Source: an uncultured Lentisphaeria bacterium
GTDB lineage: Bacteria > Verrucomicrobiota > Lentisphaeria > Victivallales > UBA1829
Assembly (NCBI GenBank): GCA_905197955.1
Contig: CAJKAR010000017.1
Span: forward strand, 27,138 to 91,137
Reading direction: 5' to 3'
DNA: 64,000 bases
Within the stretch, counting starts at the first letter, position 1. The number at the start of each line of letters is the position of its first letter. This document shows, piece by piece, positions 16,455-25,809 of the stretch. A model generated the notes under the pieces. The model saw nothing but the letters and a program-made list of their open reading frames with translations, was not told the DNA's origin and ran no database searches. A program made the position numbers and the translations under genes.

Positions 16455-17693
16455 ATGTCTGAGAGTTATCTGCAGAGAGCCTTTGCCCAGCGCATCGGCG
16501 GAGAGAAATTCGGCAAGGACACCAAAATCTACAAATTTGAGAAGATCAAACGGGCGAAACGCGAAGCCATGGCGAAGAATCCCGGAGTTTCTCTGATCGA
16601 CATGGGCGTCGGCGAACCGGACGACATGGCCTTCCCCTGCGTGATCGAAGCCATGAAAAACGAAGTCTCCAAATGGGAAAACCGCATTTACGCCGACAAC
16701 GGCGTGCAGGAATTCAAAGACGCCGCCGCCCGCTATATGAAGGCGCTTTACGGCGTTGATCTGGATCCTGTCAACGAGATCTGCCATGCGATCGGAAGCA
16801 AATCGGCTCTGACCCTGCTTCCCGCATGCTTCATCAATCCCGGCGACATCACAATCATCACGATTCCCGGTTATCCGGTGCTCGGAACCTGGACCGAATA
16901 TCTCGGCGGTGAAATGGTCAAACTTCCGCTTCTGGAAGAGAACGGCTTCCTGCCCGATCTCGACAGTCTCACCGAGGATCAGTGCCGCCGTGCCAAACTG
17001 CTTTACCTGAACTATCCGAACAATCCCACGGGCGCTTCCGCTACGGTCGAATTCTTTGAGAAGGCGATCGCCTTTGCGAAAAAGCACGAGATTCTGATCG
17101 TCAGCGATGCCGCTTATGCGCCGCTGAATTTTGTCGGCAAGCCGCTGAGCATTCTGTCGGTTCCCGGCGGAAAGGATGTCGCGGTGGAGCTGCACAGTAT
17201 GTCCAAGGGCTTCAACATGACCGGCTGGCGCTTGAGCTGGGTGTGCGGCAATCCGCTGGCGGTCAAGGCGTTCGCGACGGTCAAGGACAACGCCGACAGC
17301 GGACAGTTCATTGCCATTCAGAAGGCCGCCATTGCCGCTCTCGACGATCAGGCCTCGATTACTCCTGCAATCAGTGCCAAATATGAGCGCCGTCTCCGCA
17401 GCATGGTGGAAACCCTCCGGAAACTCGGCTTCAACGCGAAGGTTCCGGCCGGCTCCTTCTATCTTTATGTGAAGGCTCCGAAAGCCGCTTCCGACGGTAC
17501 CGTCTTCACTTCCGGCGAGGACTTCAGCCAGTGGCTCATCAAAACGAAGCTTATCAGCTCCGTTCCCTGGGATGATGCCGGAAACTACGTCCGTTTCAGC
17601 GCGACCTTTGTCGCACGCGGCGGACAGGAAGAGGAAAAGGCCGTTCTTGACGAGTTCGCAAGACGCCTTTCCGACGCCAAATTCACATTCTGA
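16455..17693 (+). CDS. dapL: LL-diaminopimelate aminotransferase
   Basis: A 412-residue class I/II aminotransferase that makes LL-diaminopimelate directly from tetrahydrodipicolinate, using glutamate as donor, for lysine and cell-wall synthesis. DapL hallmarks include IDMGVGEPDDMAFPCVIEAM, NYPNNPTGA, and the PLP lysine in SMSKGFNMTGWRLSW, with FSATF near the end. Length matches the family. The DapL route is known from Chlamydiae and other PVC bacteria, which agrees with the suggested host. GGAGGAG precedes the ATG. It lies alone between a strong terminator and the kinase gene. Confidence 0.9.
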   Translation: MSESYLQRAFAQRIGGEKFGKDTKIYKFEKIKRAKREAMAKNPGVSLIDMGVGEPDDMAFPCVIEAMKNEVSKWENRIYADNGVQEFKDAAARYMKALYGVDLDPVNEICHAIGSKSALTLLPACFINPGDITIITIPGYPVLGTWTEYLGGEMVKLPLLEENGFLPDLDSLTEDQCRRAKLLYLNYPNNPTGASATVEFFEKAIAFAKKHEILIVSDAAYAPLNFVGKPLSILSVPGGKDVAVELHSMSKGFNMTGWRLSWVCGNPLAVKAFATVKDNADSGQFIAIQKAAIAALDDQASITPAISAKYERRLRSMVETLRKLGFNAKVPAGSFYLYVKAPKAASDGTVFTSGEDFSQWLIKTKLISSVPWDDAGNYVRFSATFVARGGQEEEKAVLDEFARRLSDAKFTF

Positions 17694-17765
17694 CCCTTCC
17701 GGTTGGAATGACAGTCAACCGGGACGGCAGCATCCGTCCCGGTCCGTTTTTTTCAGCGAGGCTTT

Positions 17766-20747
17766 ATGAGTGAGTCCAAGACCCCGGAGATTCCGGAACC
17801 GCCCACCGATACCATATCCGGTATGGAGACGGTTCATATCGACATCGAAGGGCTTTACCGCAATACCGAATCTGATCCCGGCGCACCTCTCAATCTGGAA
17901 AATCTGGAGATGGATTCCGGCGATGTCCTTTCCACCCTGACGCGAAAGCCTCCGGAAAAATACAAGTTCCGCAAGAGTATCGGTCATGGCGGAATGAAAG
18001 TCGTCATACAGGTCAAGGACCGGGATACGACTCGTGACATCGCCATGGCGCTTCTTCCCGATGCGCAGTCCCGTCCCAAACGCGACATCATCCGCTTTAT
18101 TGAAGAGGCCCGCATCACAGCAAGTCTGGAGCACCCGAACATCGTTCCTGTCCACGATATCGGTGTCGATACGCACGGATCCCCTTACTTCACCATGAAG
18201 CTCATCAAGGGGGAGAATCTAGCCTCCGTGATCCGCAAACTTCACGATGGCGATCCGGAATATCTGGAAAACTACACGCTCGACAAGCTCCTTCTTGTAT
18301 TCATAAAAATCTGCAACGGCGTGGCGTTTGCCCATTCCAAGGGGGTGTTGCATCTGGATCTGAAGCCGGAGAACATTCAGCTCGGCGACTTCGGCGAAGT
18401 GATTATCATGGACTGGGGACTTGCCAGAGTTATTTCGGAAAAGGAGCCGGATGAAACGGCATCGCCGGAAAAGGATGTCCCGATCTTCGAAAACCGTACC
18501 AGCGATGGCATCCGGAAGGGCACTCCCGGCTACATGGCTCCGGAACAGGCCGCCGGAAAAAACAGTGAAAAGGATTTCCGAACCGATGTCTATTCCCTGG
18601 GCGCGATTCTCTACTCCATGCTGACGTTTCAGAATCCTCTCCGCGGAACCACTCTGAAGGAGATGCTTGCCGAAACGGTCAACGGAATGGTGGTTCCGCC
18701 TTCGAAGCGTGCTCCGGACCGGATCATTCCGAGCAGTCTGGAGGCTGTCGTGATGAAGGCTATGGCAGTGAAGCCTGCCGACCGTTATCAGGGCGCAAAG
18801 GATCTCCGGAACGATGTGCTTGCGTTTCTGAGCGGTCATGCGACCCATGCCGAACGGGCAACTCCGCTGAAAAAGGCACTGCTCTTTACCAGGAGACATC
18901 GGATATCGGTGTTGTCGGTGAGTGTGACGCTGTTTCTGCTTCTTCTGACGGGGCTGTATGCGATGCTGGAATTTTCGCGTCAGCATGGTGACTGGATTTC
19001 AGCATTCGAACGGGATTTCACGGTCCCGGGGACGAGCCTTGACGGAATTGCTTTTTATGACGGAACCCTTTCCAGACGGATTCCCGCATGGACCCTCTCT
19101 GCCGCCGGATTGAAGATGCATCGCGGAGAGTGGCTCTGGCTCACGGATACGAAGATCAAGGAAAATGTGAAAATTATTCTGGAGGTGTTTTCCGCCTCGC
19201 CCGGAAATGCCTTTGAAGTCTGTCTGAACTCCCGTTTTGAACCTCTGCCGGCGTGGTGGCGTCTGCCGGGGGGATATTCTTTCCATACATCCGGCTATCG
19301 CGGCTCCATGGATCTGATCTACAAGAACGAGAAGGGGAATGTGCCGGAGATTATTTCCGGAGCGGCATCCCGGATTGAGAACGGAGCTGTGAACCGGATT
19401 GAGATCGAACGGGTGAACGAGAAACTCTCGGTCACGGTGAACGGTCATGAGCTTTCGGCTGTCGATCTGTTTCCGCTGACCGGCCGGGAGTATGAACAGA
19501 TCGGTCTGCGTTCATTCGGATCGGCCTCGGTGCTCTGTTCGATCCGGGTGTTCCGGCTGGCGCTGCCGGAGAAGGCCAGTCCGGTAATCGCCGGAGATGC
19601 GCTGGTCGAAACGCGCCATTTCGAGGATGCCATCGACAAGTATCTCACGATTGCGGACGATTATGTGCGCGGTCCCGTCGCCGAAGAGGCTCTCGCCAAG
19701 GCTTACGCCACCGCTGCCGGATCTGTGACGGATGAACAGAAACGCTCTCAGATTCTGATCGGAATCAAACGCCGGATCGCATCCCGTTTCGCTTCATTCG
19801 CCTATCAGGAGAAAATTCTGGAGATTGATGCCCTGATGCTCTGGCGCAATGGAAACTACAAGGCGTCTCTTTCGATTGTGGATGATATTTTCAAGCGGAA
19901 TCCGAACACGGGAATCGTAAAAAACATTCTTCAGCTTCCCCATCGGAGACTGCCCGAATATGTGATTCCGGAACTGATGAGGAACATTATCCGCACGAAG
20001 GATATCACGCGCCTCAATCTTTCGGGGTATGGAATTGCCGACCTGACGCCGCTTTCCGGAATGAAGCTGGTGTATCTGGACTGCTCGGACAACAATCTGA
20101 CCAGTCTGGCCGGACTGGACGGCATGCCGCTCGAAGTGCTCGGTTGTTCGGGAAACCGGATCACATCGCTGGAGCCGCTGCGGGGGATGCCGCTTCAGAC
20201 GCTGTTCTGTCAGGAGAATCTGATCCGCGATCTTTCTCCGCTGGATTCCGAATCGCTGATTGATTTGAACTGTTCCTGGAATCGTCTTTCCTCTCTGGAC
20301 AGTTTGCGGGGATTTGCCCTGGATCGTCTTCTGTGTCGCGGCAACGGAATCGTTTCGCTGGAGCCGCTGCGGGGTATGCCGCTTCAGCGGCTGGATGCAG
20401 GACTGAATCCGCTGGATTCGCTGGATCCGCTGCGGGGTATGCCGCTGGAGTTTCTGCGGCTGGATGGAACGAATATTTCGGATCTTTCGCCGCTGCGGGG
20501 TATGCCGCTGGCGGTGCTCGGATTGTATAATTGTCAGAAGATTCGAGATATTTCCCCGATTCTGGAACTGGGAACTCTGGAGGTGCTGAGCATTTCCGAG
20601 ACAACGGAGGGAATCCGTCGATTGAAGACGATGCCGGGATTGATTCTGCTCTCTTCCGAACAGTCGCTGCCCTTTGGCAGTGATGCAAAGCTGCGTGATT
20701 CCTGGCGGGCTCCGGAGTCGGGAAACGCGAAAAAGCGGAAAGAGTGA
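17766..20747 (+). CDS. membrane Ser/Thr protein kinase with WNK-like lysine placement and C-terminal leucine-rich repeats
   Basis: A 993-residue protein. The kinase domain spans about residues 66-360: glycine-rich loop GHGGMKVV (73-80), HLDLKPEN catalytic loop (Asp198, Lys200, Asn203), DWG in place of DFG (216-218) and a GTPGYMAPEQ activation segment end. The usual beta3 lysine is absent: the VAIK-equivalent reads IAMA with Ala95. Lys78 stands where the third loop glycine should be, the same exchange as in eukaryotic WNK kinases. A single TM helix (about 380-400) is followed by a beta-rich domain, a helical region, and leucine-rich repeats (about 745-965) with the recurring phrase PLRGMPL. 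Activity is unproven; it could be a pseudokinase. Confidence 0.8.
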   Translation: MSESKTPEIPEPPTDTISGMETVHIDIEGLYRNTESDPGAPLNLENLEMDSGDVLSTLTRKPPEKYKFRKSIGHGGMKVVIQVKDRDTTRDIAMALLPDAQSRPKRDIIRFIEEARITASLEHPNIVPVHDIGVDTHGSPYFTMKLIKGENLASVIRKLHDGDPEYLENYTLDKLLLVFIKICNGVAFAHSKGVLHLDLKPENIQLGDFGEVIIMDWGLARVISEKEPDETASPEKDVPIFENRTSDGIRKGTPGYMAPEQAAGKNSEKDFRTDVYSLGAILYSMLTFQNPLRGTTLKEMLAETVNGMVVPPSKRAPDRIIPSSLEAVVMKAMAVKPADRYQGAKDLRNDVLAFLSGHATHAERATPLKKALLFTRRHRISVLSVSVTLFLLLLTGLYAMLEFSRQHGDWISAFERDFTVPGTSLDGIAFYDGTLSRRIPAWTLSAAGLKMHRGEWLWLTDTKIKENVKIILEVFSASPGNAFEVCLNSRFEPLPAWWRLPGGYSFHTSGYRGSMDLIYKNEKGNVPEIISGAASRIENGAVNRIEIERVNEKLSVTVNGHELSAVDLFPLTGREYEQIGLRSFGSASVLCSIRVFRLALPEKASPVIAGDALVETRHFEDAIDKYLTIADDYVRGPVAEEALAKAYATAAGSVTDEQKRSQILIGIKRRIASRFASFAYQEKILEIDALMLWRNGNYKASLSIVDDIFKRNPNTGIVKNILQLPHRRLPEYVIPELMRNIIRTKDITRLNLSGYGIADLTPLSGMKLVYLDCSDNNLTSLAGLDGMPLEVLGCSGNRITSLEPLRGMPLQTLFCQENLIRDLSPLDSESLIDLNCSWNRLSSLDSLRGFALDRLLCRGNGIVSLEPLRGMPLQRLDAGLNPLDSLDPLRGMPLEFLRLDGTNISDLSPLRGMPLAVLGLYNCQKIRDISPILELGTLEVLSISETTEGIRRLKTMPGLILLSSEQSLPFGSDAKLRDSWRAPESGNAKKRKE
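20175..20509 (+). repeat. in-phase DNA repeats coding for leucine-rich repeats
   Basis: Four near-identical 20-base copies coding for PLRGMPL start at 20175, 20364, 20427 and 20490. The distances are 189, 63 and 63 bases, all multiples of 63, so the repeat unit is exactly 21 codons. Such nucleotide identity suggests recent duplication or gene conversion within the LRR region of the kinase gene. Confidence 0.75.
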
Positions 20748-20788
20748 CATCGGCTTTCCTGTCGGGAAATTCCGGAGAAAAGCCGATG
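20748..20788. terminator. hairpin between convergent kinase and sirtuin genes
   Basis: CATCGGCTTT (20748-20757) pairs with AAAGCCGATG (20779-20788) between the 3' ends of two converging genes. It could work in both directions, though no long T-tract follows on either side. Confidence 0.55.
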
Positions 20789-20798
20789 GAATGAAGCG

Positions 20799-21554
20799 TC
20801 AGTTCAGTTCTGTTTTCAGCTTCTGTTCCAGGGATTCAAAGACGGTTTTCAGATCGTCGAATTTGAGTTCCGCATACCGGTCAAGAGAGGTCGGCTGCCT
20901 GTTGACAATGACGATTTTTCCACCGTTCTGCAGGACAATTCGCGGCAGACTTGCCGCAGGCTCCACGGTCAGACTGCTGCCGAGAACCAGCATCAGATCC
21001 GACTGCCGGAGCATCCGTTCAGCGGAGTAGAGAAGATTGGAATCCAGAGCTTCGCCGTAGAAGACAATGTGCGGCTTGATGAGTCCGCCGCATTTGCCGC
21101 AGCGCGGAACCTTTCCGGCGCGGACCACAGAAACAATGAATGGATAGTCGAACTGTTTACCGCAGTTCATGCAGGAGTGAATCGCGGGACTGCCATGGAG
21201 TTCACCGAGCTTTTTGCTGCCGGCCCGTTCGTGCAGAAGATCGATGTTCTGCGTATAGGTCATTTTGACGATATCCCGTTTTTCGAGTTCCGCGATGACG
21301 CGATGGACCACGTTCGGTTCATATTTGTCCAGCTCGTAGAGAAATGGTTTTGCCCAGTCGTAAAAGAGTTCCGGATTTTGTACGAAGCAGTCGATGGAGA
21401 GAAGTTCCTCCACCTCCATGCCGCGGAATTTTTTGCTGTAAATGCCGTTTGCACTGCGGAAATCGGGAATTCCGGAGAGAGTCGAGATCCCCGCTCCGGT
21501 GAAAACGGTGCAGAGTTTGGAGTTCAGCAGAAGTTCATAGAGTTGATCGGACAT
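20799..21554 (-). CDS. cobB: Sir2-family NAD-dependent protein deacylase
   Basis: A 251-residue sirtuin. Visible motifs are FTGAGISTLSGIPDFRS (NAD binding), TQNIDLLHERAG, the catalytic His in ELHGS, a four-Cys zinc site (CMNC ... CGKC), and GSSLTVEPAASLP and IVNRQPT in the Rossmann half. It removes acyl groups from protein lysines at the cost of NAD. AGGAGG lies upstream of the ATG. It converges with the kinase gene and stands alone. Confidence 0.88.
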   Translation of the reverse strand: MSDQLYELLLNSKLCTVFTGAGISTLSGIPDFRSANGIYSKKFRGMEVEELLSIDCFVQNPELFYDWAKPFLYELDKYEPNVVHRVIAELEKRDIVKMTYTQNIDLLHERAGSKKLGELHGSPAIHSCMNCGKQFDYPFIVSVVRAGKVPRCGKCGGLIKPHIVFYGEALDSNLLYSAERMLRQSDLMLVLGSSLTVEPAASLPRIVLQNGGKIVIVNRQPTSLDRYAELKFDDLKTVFESLEQKLKTELN

Positions 21555-21700
21555 AGCAGTTCATCCTCCTGATAAGATACCGGAATGCAATGTACCATGA
21601 ACTGCCGGAAAATGCAAGTGCTTTTGCGGGAGTCACCTGCGGAAGAGATTTTTAGGGAATGATTTGGAATAATTTTCCGCATTTTTCAGGTGTTCCCGTC

Positions 21701-21728
21701 TTGTAAATTTTTTTTGCGGATTTATATT
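21701..21728 (+). promoter_or_regulatory. likely promoter of the DRE-TIM synthase/dGTPase pair
   Basis: TTGTAA (21701-21706), a 16-base spacer and TATATT (21723-21728), about 45 bases upstream of the ATG at 21775. Confidence 0.5.
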
Positions 21729-21774
21729 TCTGATTCAGCAGTCTGCCGACTGCGGAAGGCAAGGAGTTTTTGGT

Positions 21775-23097
21775 ATGAAAAAGACATTGAAAAACGTGGC
21801 TGAACCGAATCTGTTCCGGGATACATTTTCCTACGACAGAATTCCCGCGTTCAAGCTGACCGAAAAGACGGTTGAACCCCGTTTGCCTGAAGATTTCTGG
21901 ATCACCGATACTACATTCCGTGACGGACAGCAGGCGCGTCCGCCTTATACCGTCGGTGAAATCGTGGAAATTTTCAAATTCATGCACCGGATCGGTGGAA
22001 AGCACGGACTCATCCGTCAGAGCGAATTTTTCCTTTATGGAGAACAGGATCGGAAAGCGGTCGAAGCCTGTCAGGAACTCGGCTATGAGTTCCCCCAGAT
22101 TACCGCATGGATCCGTGCAGTCAAAAAAGATTTCGAACTCGTCAAGCAGATGGGTCTGCGCGAAACAGGGATTCTGACATCCTGTTCTGATTATCATATT
22201 TTTCTGAAACTCCGGAAGACTCGCCGTCAGGCTCTGGATTCCTACAAGGAGATTGTGGAGGCGGCTCTGGAAAACGGCGTCGCTCCGCGCTGCCATCTGG
22301 AGGATGCCACCCGCGCCGATATCGACGGGTTTGTCATTCCCATGATTAATGAACTCAATGAGCTGTGCGCGGACAGTCCCCTGAAGGTGAAATTCCGTCT
22401 TTGCGACACCATGGGCTACGGACTCCCGTTCCCGAATGTTCCGGCACCCCGCGGCATTCCCGCTCTGCTGAACAAGATCCTGACGGAGACCGATACGCCT
22501 TCCGAACTGCTGGAATGGCACGGACATAATGATTTCCACAAGGTGCTTGCCAATGCGGTCTGCGCCTGGATTTACGGTTGTTCCGCCGCGAATGGAACGT
22601 TCCTCGGATTCGGAGAACGGACAGGCAATCCGCCGATCGAAGGACTGGTCTTCGAATGGATGGGACTGACCGGAATCAACGATGGCATTGATACAACCGC
22701 GATTACGGAAATGGCAAATTTCTTCCGCACGAAGATTAAATACAATATTCCGGCGAACTATCCGTTTGTCGGAGCGGATTTCAACACGACGCGCGCCGGA
22801 ATCCATGCCGACGGGTTGACAAAAAACGAAGAAATTTACAATATCTTTGATACGGAAAAATTCCTTGGGCGTCCCTGCCGGGTTGCGGTATCGAATACAT
22901 CGGGCCTTGCGGGAATCGCGTACTGGATTCAGGAGAACATTCCTGCGGGAGCGAACATCCGCAAGGATAATCCGGGGATCGTCGAGATTCGCGACTGGAT
23001 CGACAGCGAATACGCAAAGGGAAGAACCACTACCATCAGCGACGAGGAGATGCTCCGGCTGGTCGGACGCTATCTTCCGGAACTTGTAAACGGGTGA
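21775..23097 (+). CDS. DRE-TIM acyltransferase, Re-citrate synthase-like (isopropylmalate/homocitrate synthase family)
   Basis: A 440-residue HMGL-like TIM-barrel protein. The DRE-type start is ITDTTFRDGQQARPPYT, the metal-binding HxH is in LEWHGHNDFHK, and GCSAANGTFLGFGERTGNPPIE is the conserved late-barrel motif. The combination RQSEFFLY, LTSCSDYHIFLKLRKTR and the 440-residue length without a leucine-regulatory domain remind me of the Re-citrate synthase group of anaerobes rather than LeuA; this is recall, not a search. It would condense acetyl-CoA with oxaloacetate or another 2-oxoacid. AAGGAG precedes the ATG. The dGTPase gene follows with no gap. Confidence 0.7.
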   Translation: MKKTLKNVAEPNLFRDTFSYDRIPAFKLTEKTVEPRLPEDFWITDTTFRDGQQARPPYTVGEIVEIFKFMHRIGGKHGLIRQSEFFLYGEQDRKAVEACQELGYEFPQITAWIRAVKKDFELVKQMGLRETGILTSCSDYHIFLKLRKTRRQALDSYKEIVEAALENGVAPRCHLEDATRADIDGFVIPMINELNELCADSPLKVKFRLCDTMGYGLPFPNVPAPRGIPALLNKILTETDTPSELLEWHGHNDFHKVLANAVCAWIYGCSAANGTFLGFGERTGNPPIEGLVFEWMGLTGINDGIDTTAITEMANFFRTKIKYNIPANYPFVGADFNTTRAGIHADGLTKNEEIYNIFDTEKFLGRPCRVAVSNTSGLAGIAYWIQENIPAGANIRKDNPGIVEIRDWIDSEYAKGRTTTISDEEMLRLVGRYLPELVNG

Positions 23098-23102
23098 GCT
23101 CC

Positions 23103-24245
23103 ATGATCCGGGATCTTTCTGTTCAGTGCGAAGGGGAGGAGACCGATCTTGCTCCCTTTGCCGTGAAGAATAATGAATCCGCCGGTCGTCGCTGGCCGGA
23201 GGTGAGTCATCCGTTCCGAACCGATTTCCAGCGGGATCGCGATCGTGTTCTGCACAGTCGTGCCTTCCGGCGGCTTGAATACAAAACTCAGGTGTTCCTG
23301 AGCGGGTCCGGCGATCATCTGCGGACTAGACTGACGCATACGATTGAAGTCGCCGCGATTGCCAGGACCATCGCCCGTTCGCTCCGTTTGAACGAGGATC
23401 TGGCAGAGACAATCTCCCTTGCGCATGACATCGGTCATACTCCGTTCGGACATGCGGGGGAACGCGCGCTGCAGAAGATCATGGCGGAAAACGGTGGATT
23501 CGACCACAATCTTCAGGCGCTTCGGATTATCGATTATCTTGAAATCAAATATCCGGATTACGATGGCCTGAATCTTTCCTGGGAGGTTCGTGCTGGACTG
23601 ATCAAGCATCGGGACGAGACCCCGGAACTGGATGGAAAACGTCTTCCGCCCCATCCTTCGCTGGAGGCGCAGGTGGCGGACCTCGCGGATGATCTGACCT
23701 ATTACGGGCACGATGCCGATGACGGACTCGATTCCGGACTCATTACGGTGGATATGCTGGAAGAACTGAAAATCTGGCGTCTTGCCTCGGAGAAGGCGCG
23801 CGCAGCCGGTCTGCTGGAGAAGGATGAGCGCTATGCCGCATATACGATTCGCTGTCTGATCGACATGATGGTGGGAAATGCCATCCGCTATTCCAATTCT
23901 CTGCTGATGGAGGCCGCTCCGGAGTCTTCCGCCGCGGCTCGGAATCACGGATCCAAGCTGATTGCGTTCAGTCCCGATTTTGAACCTCTGACTCTCGAAC
24001 TGCGTGATTTTCTGTATCATAATCTGTATTTTCATCCGGAGATCAACAAGTTGAATGAAGGATCGCTGGAGAAGATGACGCTCTTGTTCAACACCTATCG
24101 GGAGCACCCGGAGCTGCTCGGGAAAAAAGCGCAGGCGCGGATCGCGGTGGATGGCCTTCCCCGGGCGATCGCGGATTATATCGCCGGTATGACGGATGTG
24201 TTCGCGTTTAAAGAGTATGACCGCTTTGCAGCGGAGCGGAAATAG
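23103..24245 (+). CDS. deoxyguanosinetriphosphate triphosphohydrolase-like protein (HD domain)
   Basis: A 380-residue HD-domain protein of the Dgt type. Key motifs are RAFRRLEYKTQVF, RTRLTHTIEVAAIAR (first His) and the HD pair in LAHDIGHTPFGHAGE, with a later Asp in DLADDLTYYGHDADDG. Family members cut dNTPs to deoxynucleoside and triphosphate, adjusting dNTP pools. The ATG at 23103 has GGTGA upstream; a GTG at 23094 would overlap the stop of the previous gene and is the alternative start. Translational coupling with the upstream synthase gene is likely. Confidence 0.85.
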   Translation: MIRDLSVQCEGEETDLAPFAVKNNESAGRRWPEVSHPFRTDFQRDRDRVLHSRAFRRLEYKTQVFLSGSGDHLRTRLTHTIEVAAIARTIARSLRLNEDLAETISLAHDIGHTPFGHAGERALQKIMAENGGFDHNLQALRIIDYLEIKYPDYDGLNLSWEVRAGLIKHRDETPELDGKRLPPHPSLEAQVADLADDLTYYGHDADDGLDSGLITVDMLEELKIWRLASEKARAAGLLEKDERYAAYTIRCLIDMMVGNAIRYSNSLLMEAAPESSAAARNHGSKLIAFSPDFEPLTLELRDFLYHNLYFHPEINKLNEGSLEKMTLLFNTYREHPELLGKKAQARIAVDGLPRAIADYIAGMTDVFAFKEYDRFAAERK

Positions 24246-24334
24246 GGGTGTCTGCTGGACAGGGAATGTGGCCGTTGCCTGTTGAAAACGGAACAAAATC
24301 GCGGATTCGGGGTCTGTTAATTTAGTCGTTCTGC

Positions 24335-24362
24335 TTGAAAAATGGACGGAAGCGTCTAATGT
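24335..24362 (+). promoter_or_regulatory. possible sigma-factor gene promoter
   Basis: TTGAAA (24335-24340), a 16-base spacer and TAATGT (24357-24362) lie 35 bases before the sigma-factor ATG. Confidence 0.45.
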
Positions 24363-24396
24363 ATAACAGATAACCGGATTCTTTGGAGAGAGGCTC

Positions 24397-25809
24397 ATGG
24401 CTCGAAGAGAAAAAAAGATTTTACGGATGGATGCCCCCATGAAAAAACGGGAGGTGCTCTCCATTCGTGAATGTTTCGACACGGTTCCGTGTGAAGACGG
24501 CGGTTCCAGAGTCGTGGACAAAAAGAGTTCCTCGCAGGAAGAGGAACAGGATGCTCTCCGCAGTTATTTCCGGGAGATGGGGGAGATGCAGCAGCTTTCC
24601 TCGGAAGAGGAACTTGCTCTCTGGACGCAGATCGATGAAAATGTCTGCCGTCTGCGCGATTCCGTCTATGTCTTTGCGTTTGTGTACGGGGAGCACATCA
24701 AACTCCTGAATGATCCCGAAGCGGATATCGCAGATGTCTTCCCGATGGCTTCCACCGATGGAAATTCCATGGCGATCAATCCCGCCAAACGAAAAGAGTG
24801 GGCGTTCGCGATTGCCGCCGCATACGAAAAATTGAAAGCGGCTTATGAATCCCATGCCTCTTTTGAACAGATTGACAAGCTTCGGAAAGAGGGCTACTCC
24901 ATTCTCTGCAAACATCCTGCCGTTCTGGAAAAACTGCTGGAATGGAACGATGTGGCAAAACGCTATCTCGATAATTACAACGCCGGCAGAATTTCCGGAC
25001 CGGAACTGGAACGCATCATGCTGATGAATATTGATGAATTCATCCGCCATACGCGCAGAAATGATGAGCTCCGGATTGAACTGGACAAGTGGAAACTCAA
25101 AATGCTGGAGACCAATCTGCGTCTTGTCATCAATATTGCGAAACATTATCAGCACAAGGGGCTTCCGTTCGGCGATCTGATTCAGGAGGGAAATCTCGGG
25201 CTGATGAAGGCGCTGGAAAAGTTTGATTACAAACTGGGACATCGCTTCTGCACGTATGCCTCCTGGTGGGTCCGGCAGGCGGTGGCGCGGGCTCTTTCCG
25301 CGCAGTCCAGAGTGATTCGCCTGCCGATTCACATGCTTGCGACGATCCGGAAGATGAATATTGCGGAAAAGAACTTCATTCAACTGAACGGAACGGAGCC
25401 GACAATCGAAGAACTTGCTCAGATTCTCGAAATGCCGAAGGAGCGGGTCAGCGCCATCAAAAAGATGTCGCTTCAGTGCATCTCGCTTCAGGCGCCGACC
25501 TCCGAAGACTCCGAAGCGACAATCGAGAATTTCCTCAGCGACAAGGAATCGGATGACCCGATGAAAACTCTTGCCCGCAAAATGATGAAGGAACGTCTGG
25601 CGGAGGCAATCAATCTGCTTTCGGAACGGGAAAAACAGGTCATCACCATGCGCTACGGTCTTGACGGCGGTCCCTGCAAGACCTTGACCGAAGTCAGTGC
25701 GATTTTCAATGTTACGCGCGAACGGATCCGTCAGCTGGAACTGAAGACCTTGGAGAAACTCCGCAAGCATTCCGACAGTGGAAAATATCTGGAGGATTAT
25801 TTCCTGTAA
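24397..25809 (+). CDS. rpoD: RNA polymerase primary-type sigma-70 factor
   Basis: A 470-residue sigma factor. Region 1.2 starts at DALRSYFREMGEMQQLSSEEE, an insertion of about 150 residues follows, then region 2 (LETNLRLVINIAKHYQHKGLPFGDLIQEGNLGLMKALEKFDY, FCTYASWWVRQAVARAL), region 3, and region 4 ending in VTRERIRQLELKTLEKLRK. It directs RNA polymerase to vegetative promoters such as those seen at 1273 and 45231. Region 1.1 is short, so a group 2 sigma cannot be excluded. Its 3' end overlaps the convergent LacI-type gene by 13 bases. Confidence 0.82.
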   Translation: MARREKKILRMDAPMKKREVLSIRECFDTVPCEDGGSRVVDKKSSSQEEEQDALRSYFREMGEMQQLSSEEELALWTQIDENVCRLRDSVYVFAFVYGEHIKLLNDPEADIADVFPMASTDGNSMAINPAKRKEWAFAIAAAYEKLKAAYESHASFEQIDKLRKEGYSILCKHPAVLEKLLEWNDVAKRYLDNYNAGRISGPELERIMLMNIDEFIRHTRRNDELRIELDKWKLKMLETNLRLVINIAKHYQHKGLPFGDLIQEGNLGLMKALEKFDYKLGHRFCTYASWWVRQAVARALSAQSRVIRLPIHMLATIRKMNIAEKNFIQLNGTEPTIEELAQILEMPKERVSAIKKMSLQCISLQAPTSEDSEATIENFLSDKESDDPMKTLARKMMKERLAEAINLLSEREKQVITMRYGLDGGPCKTLTEVSAIFNVTRERIRQLELKTLEKLRKHSDSGKYLEDYFL

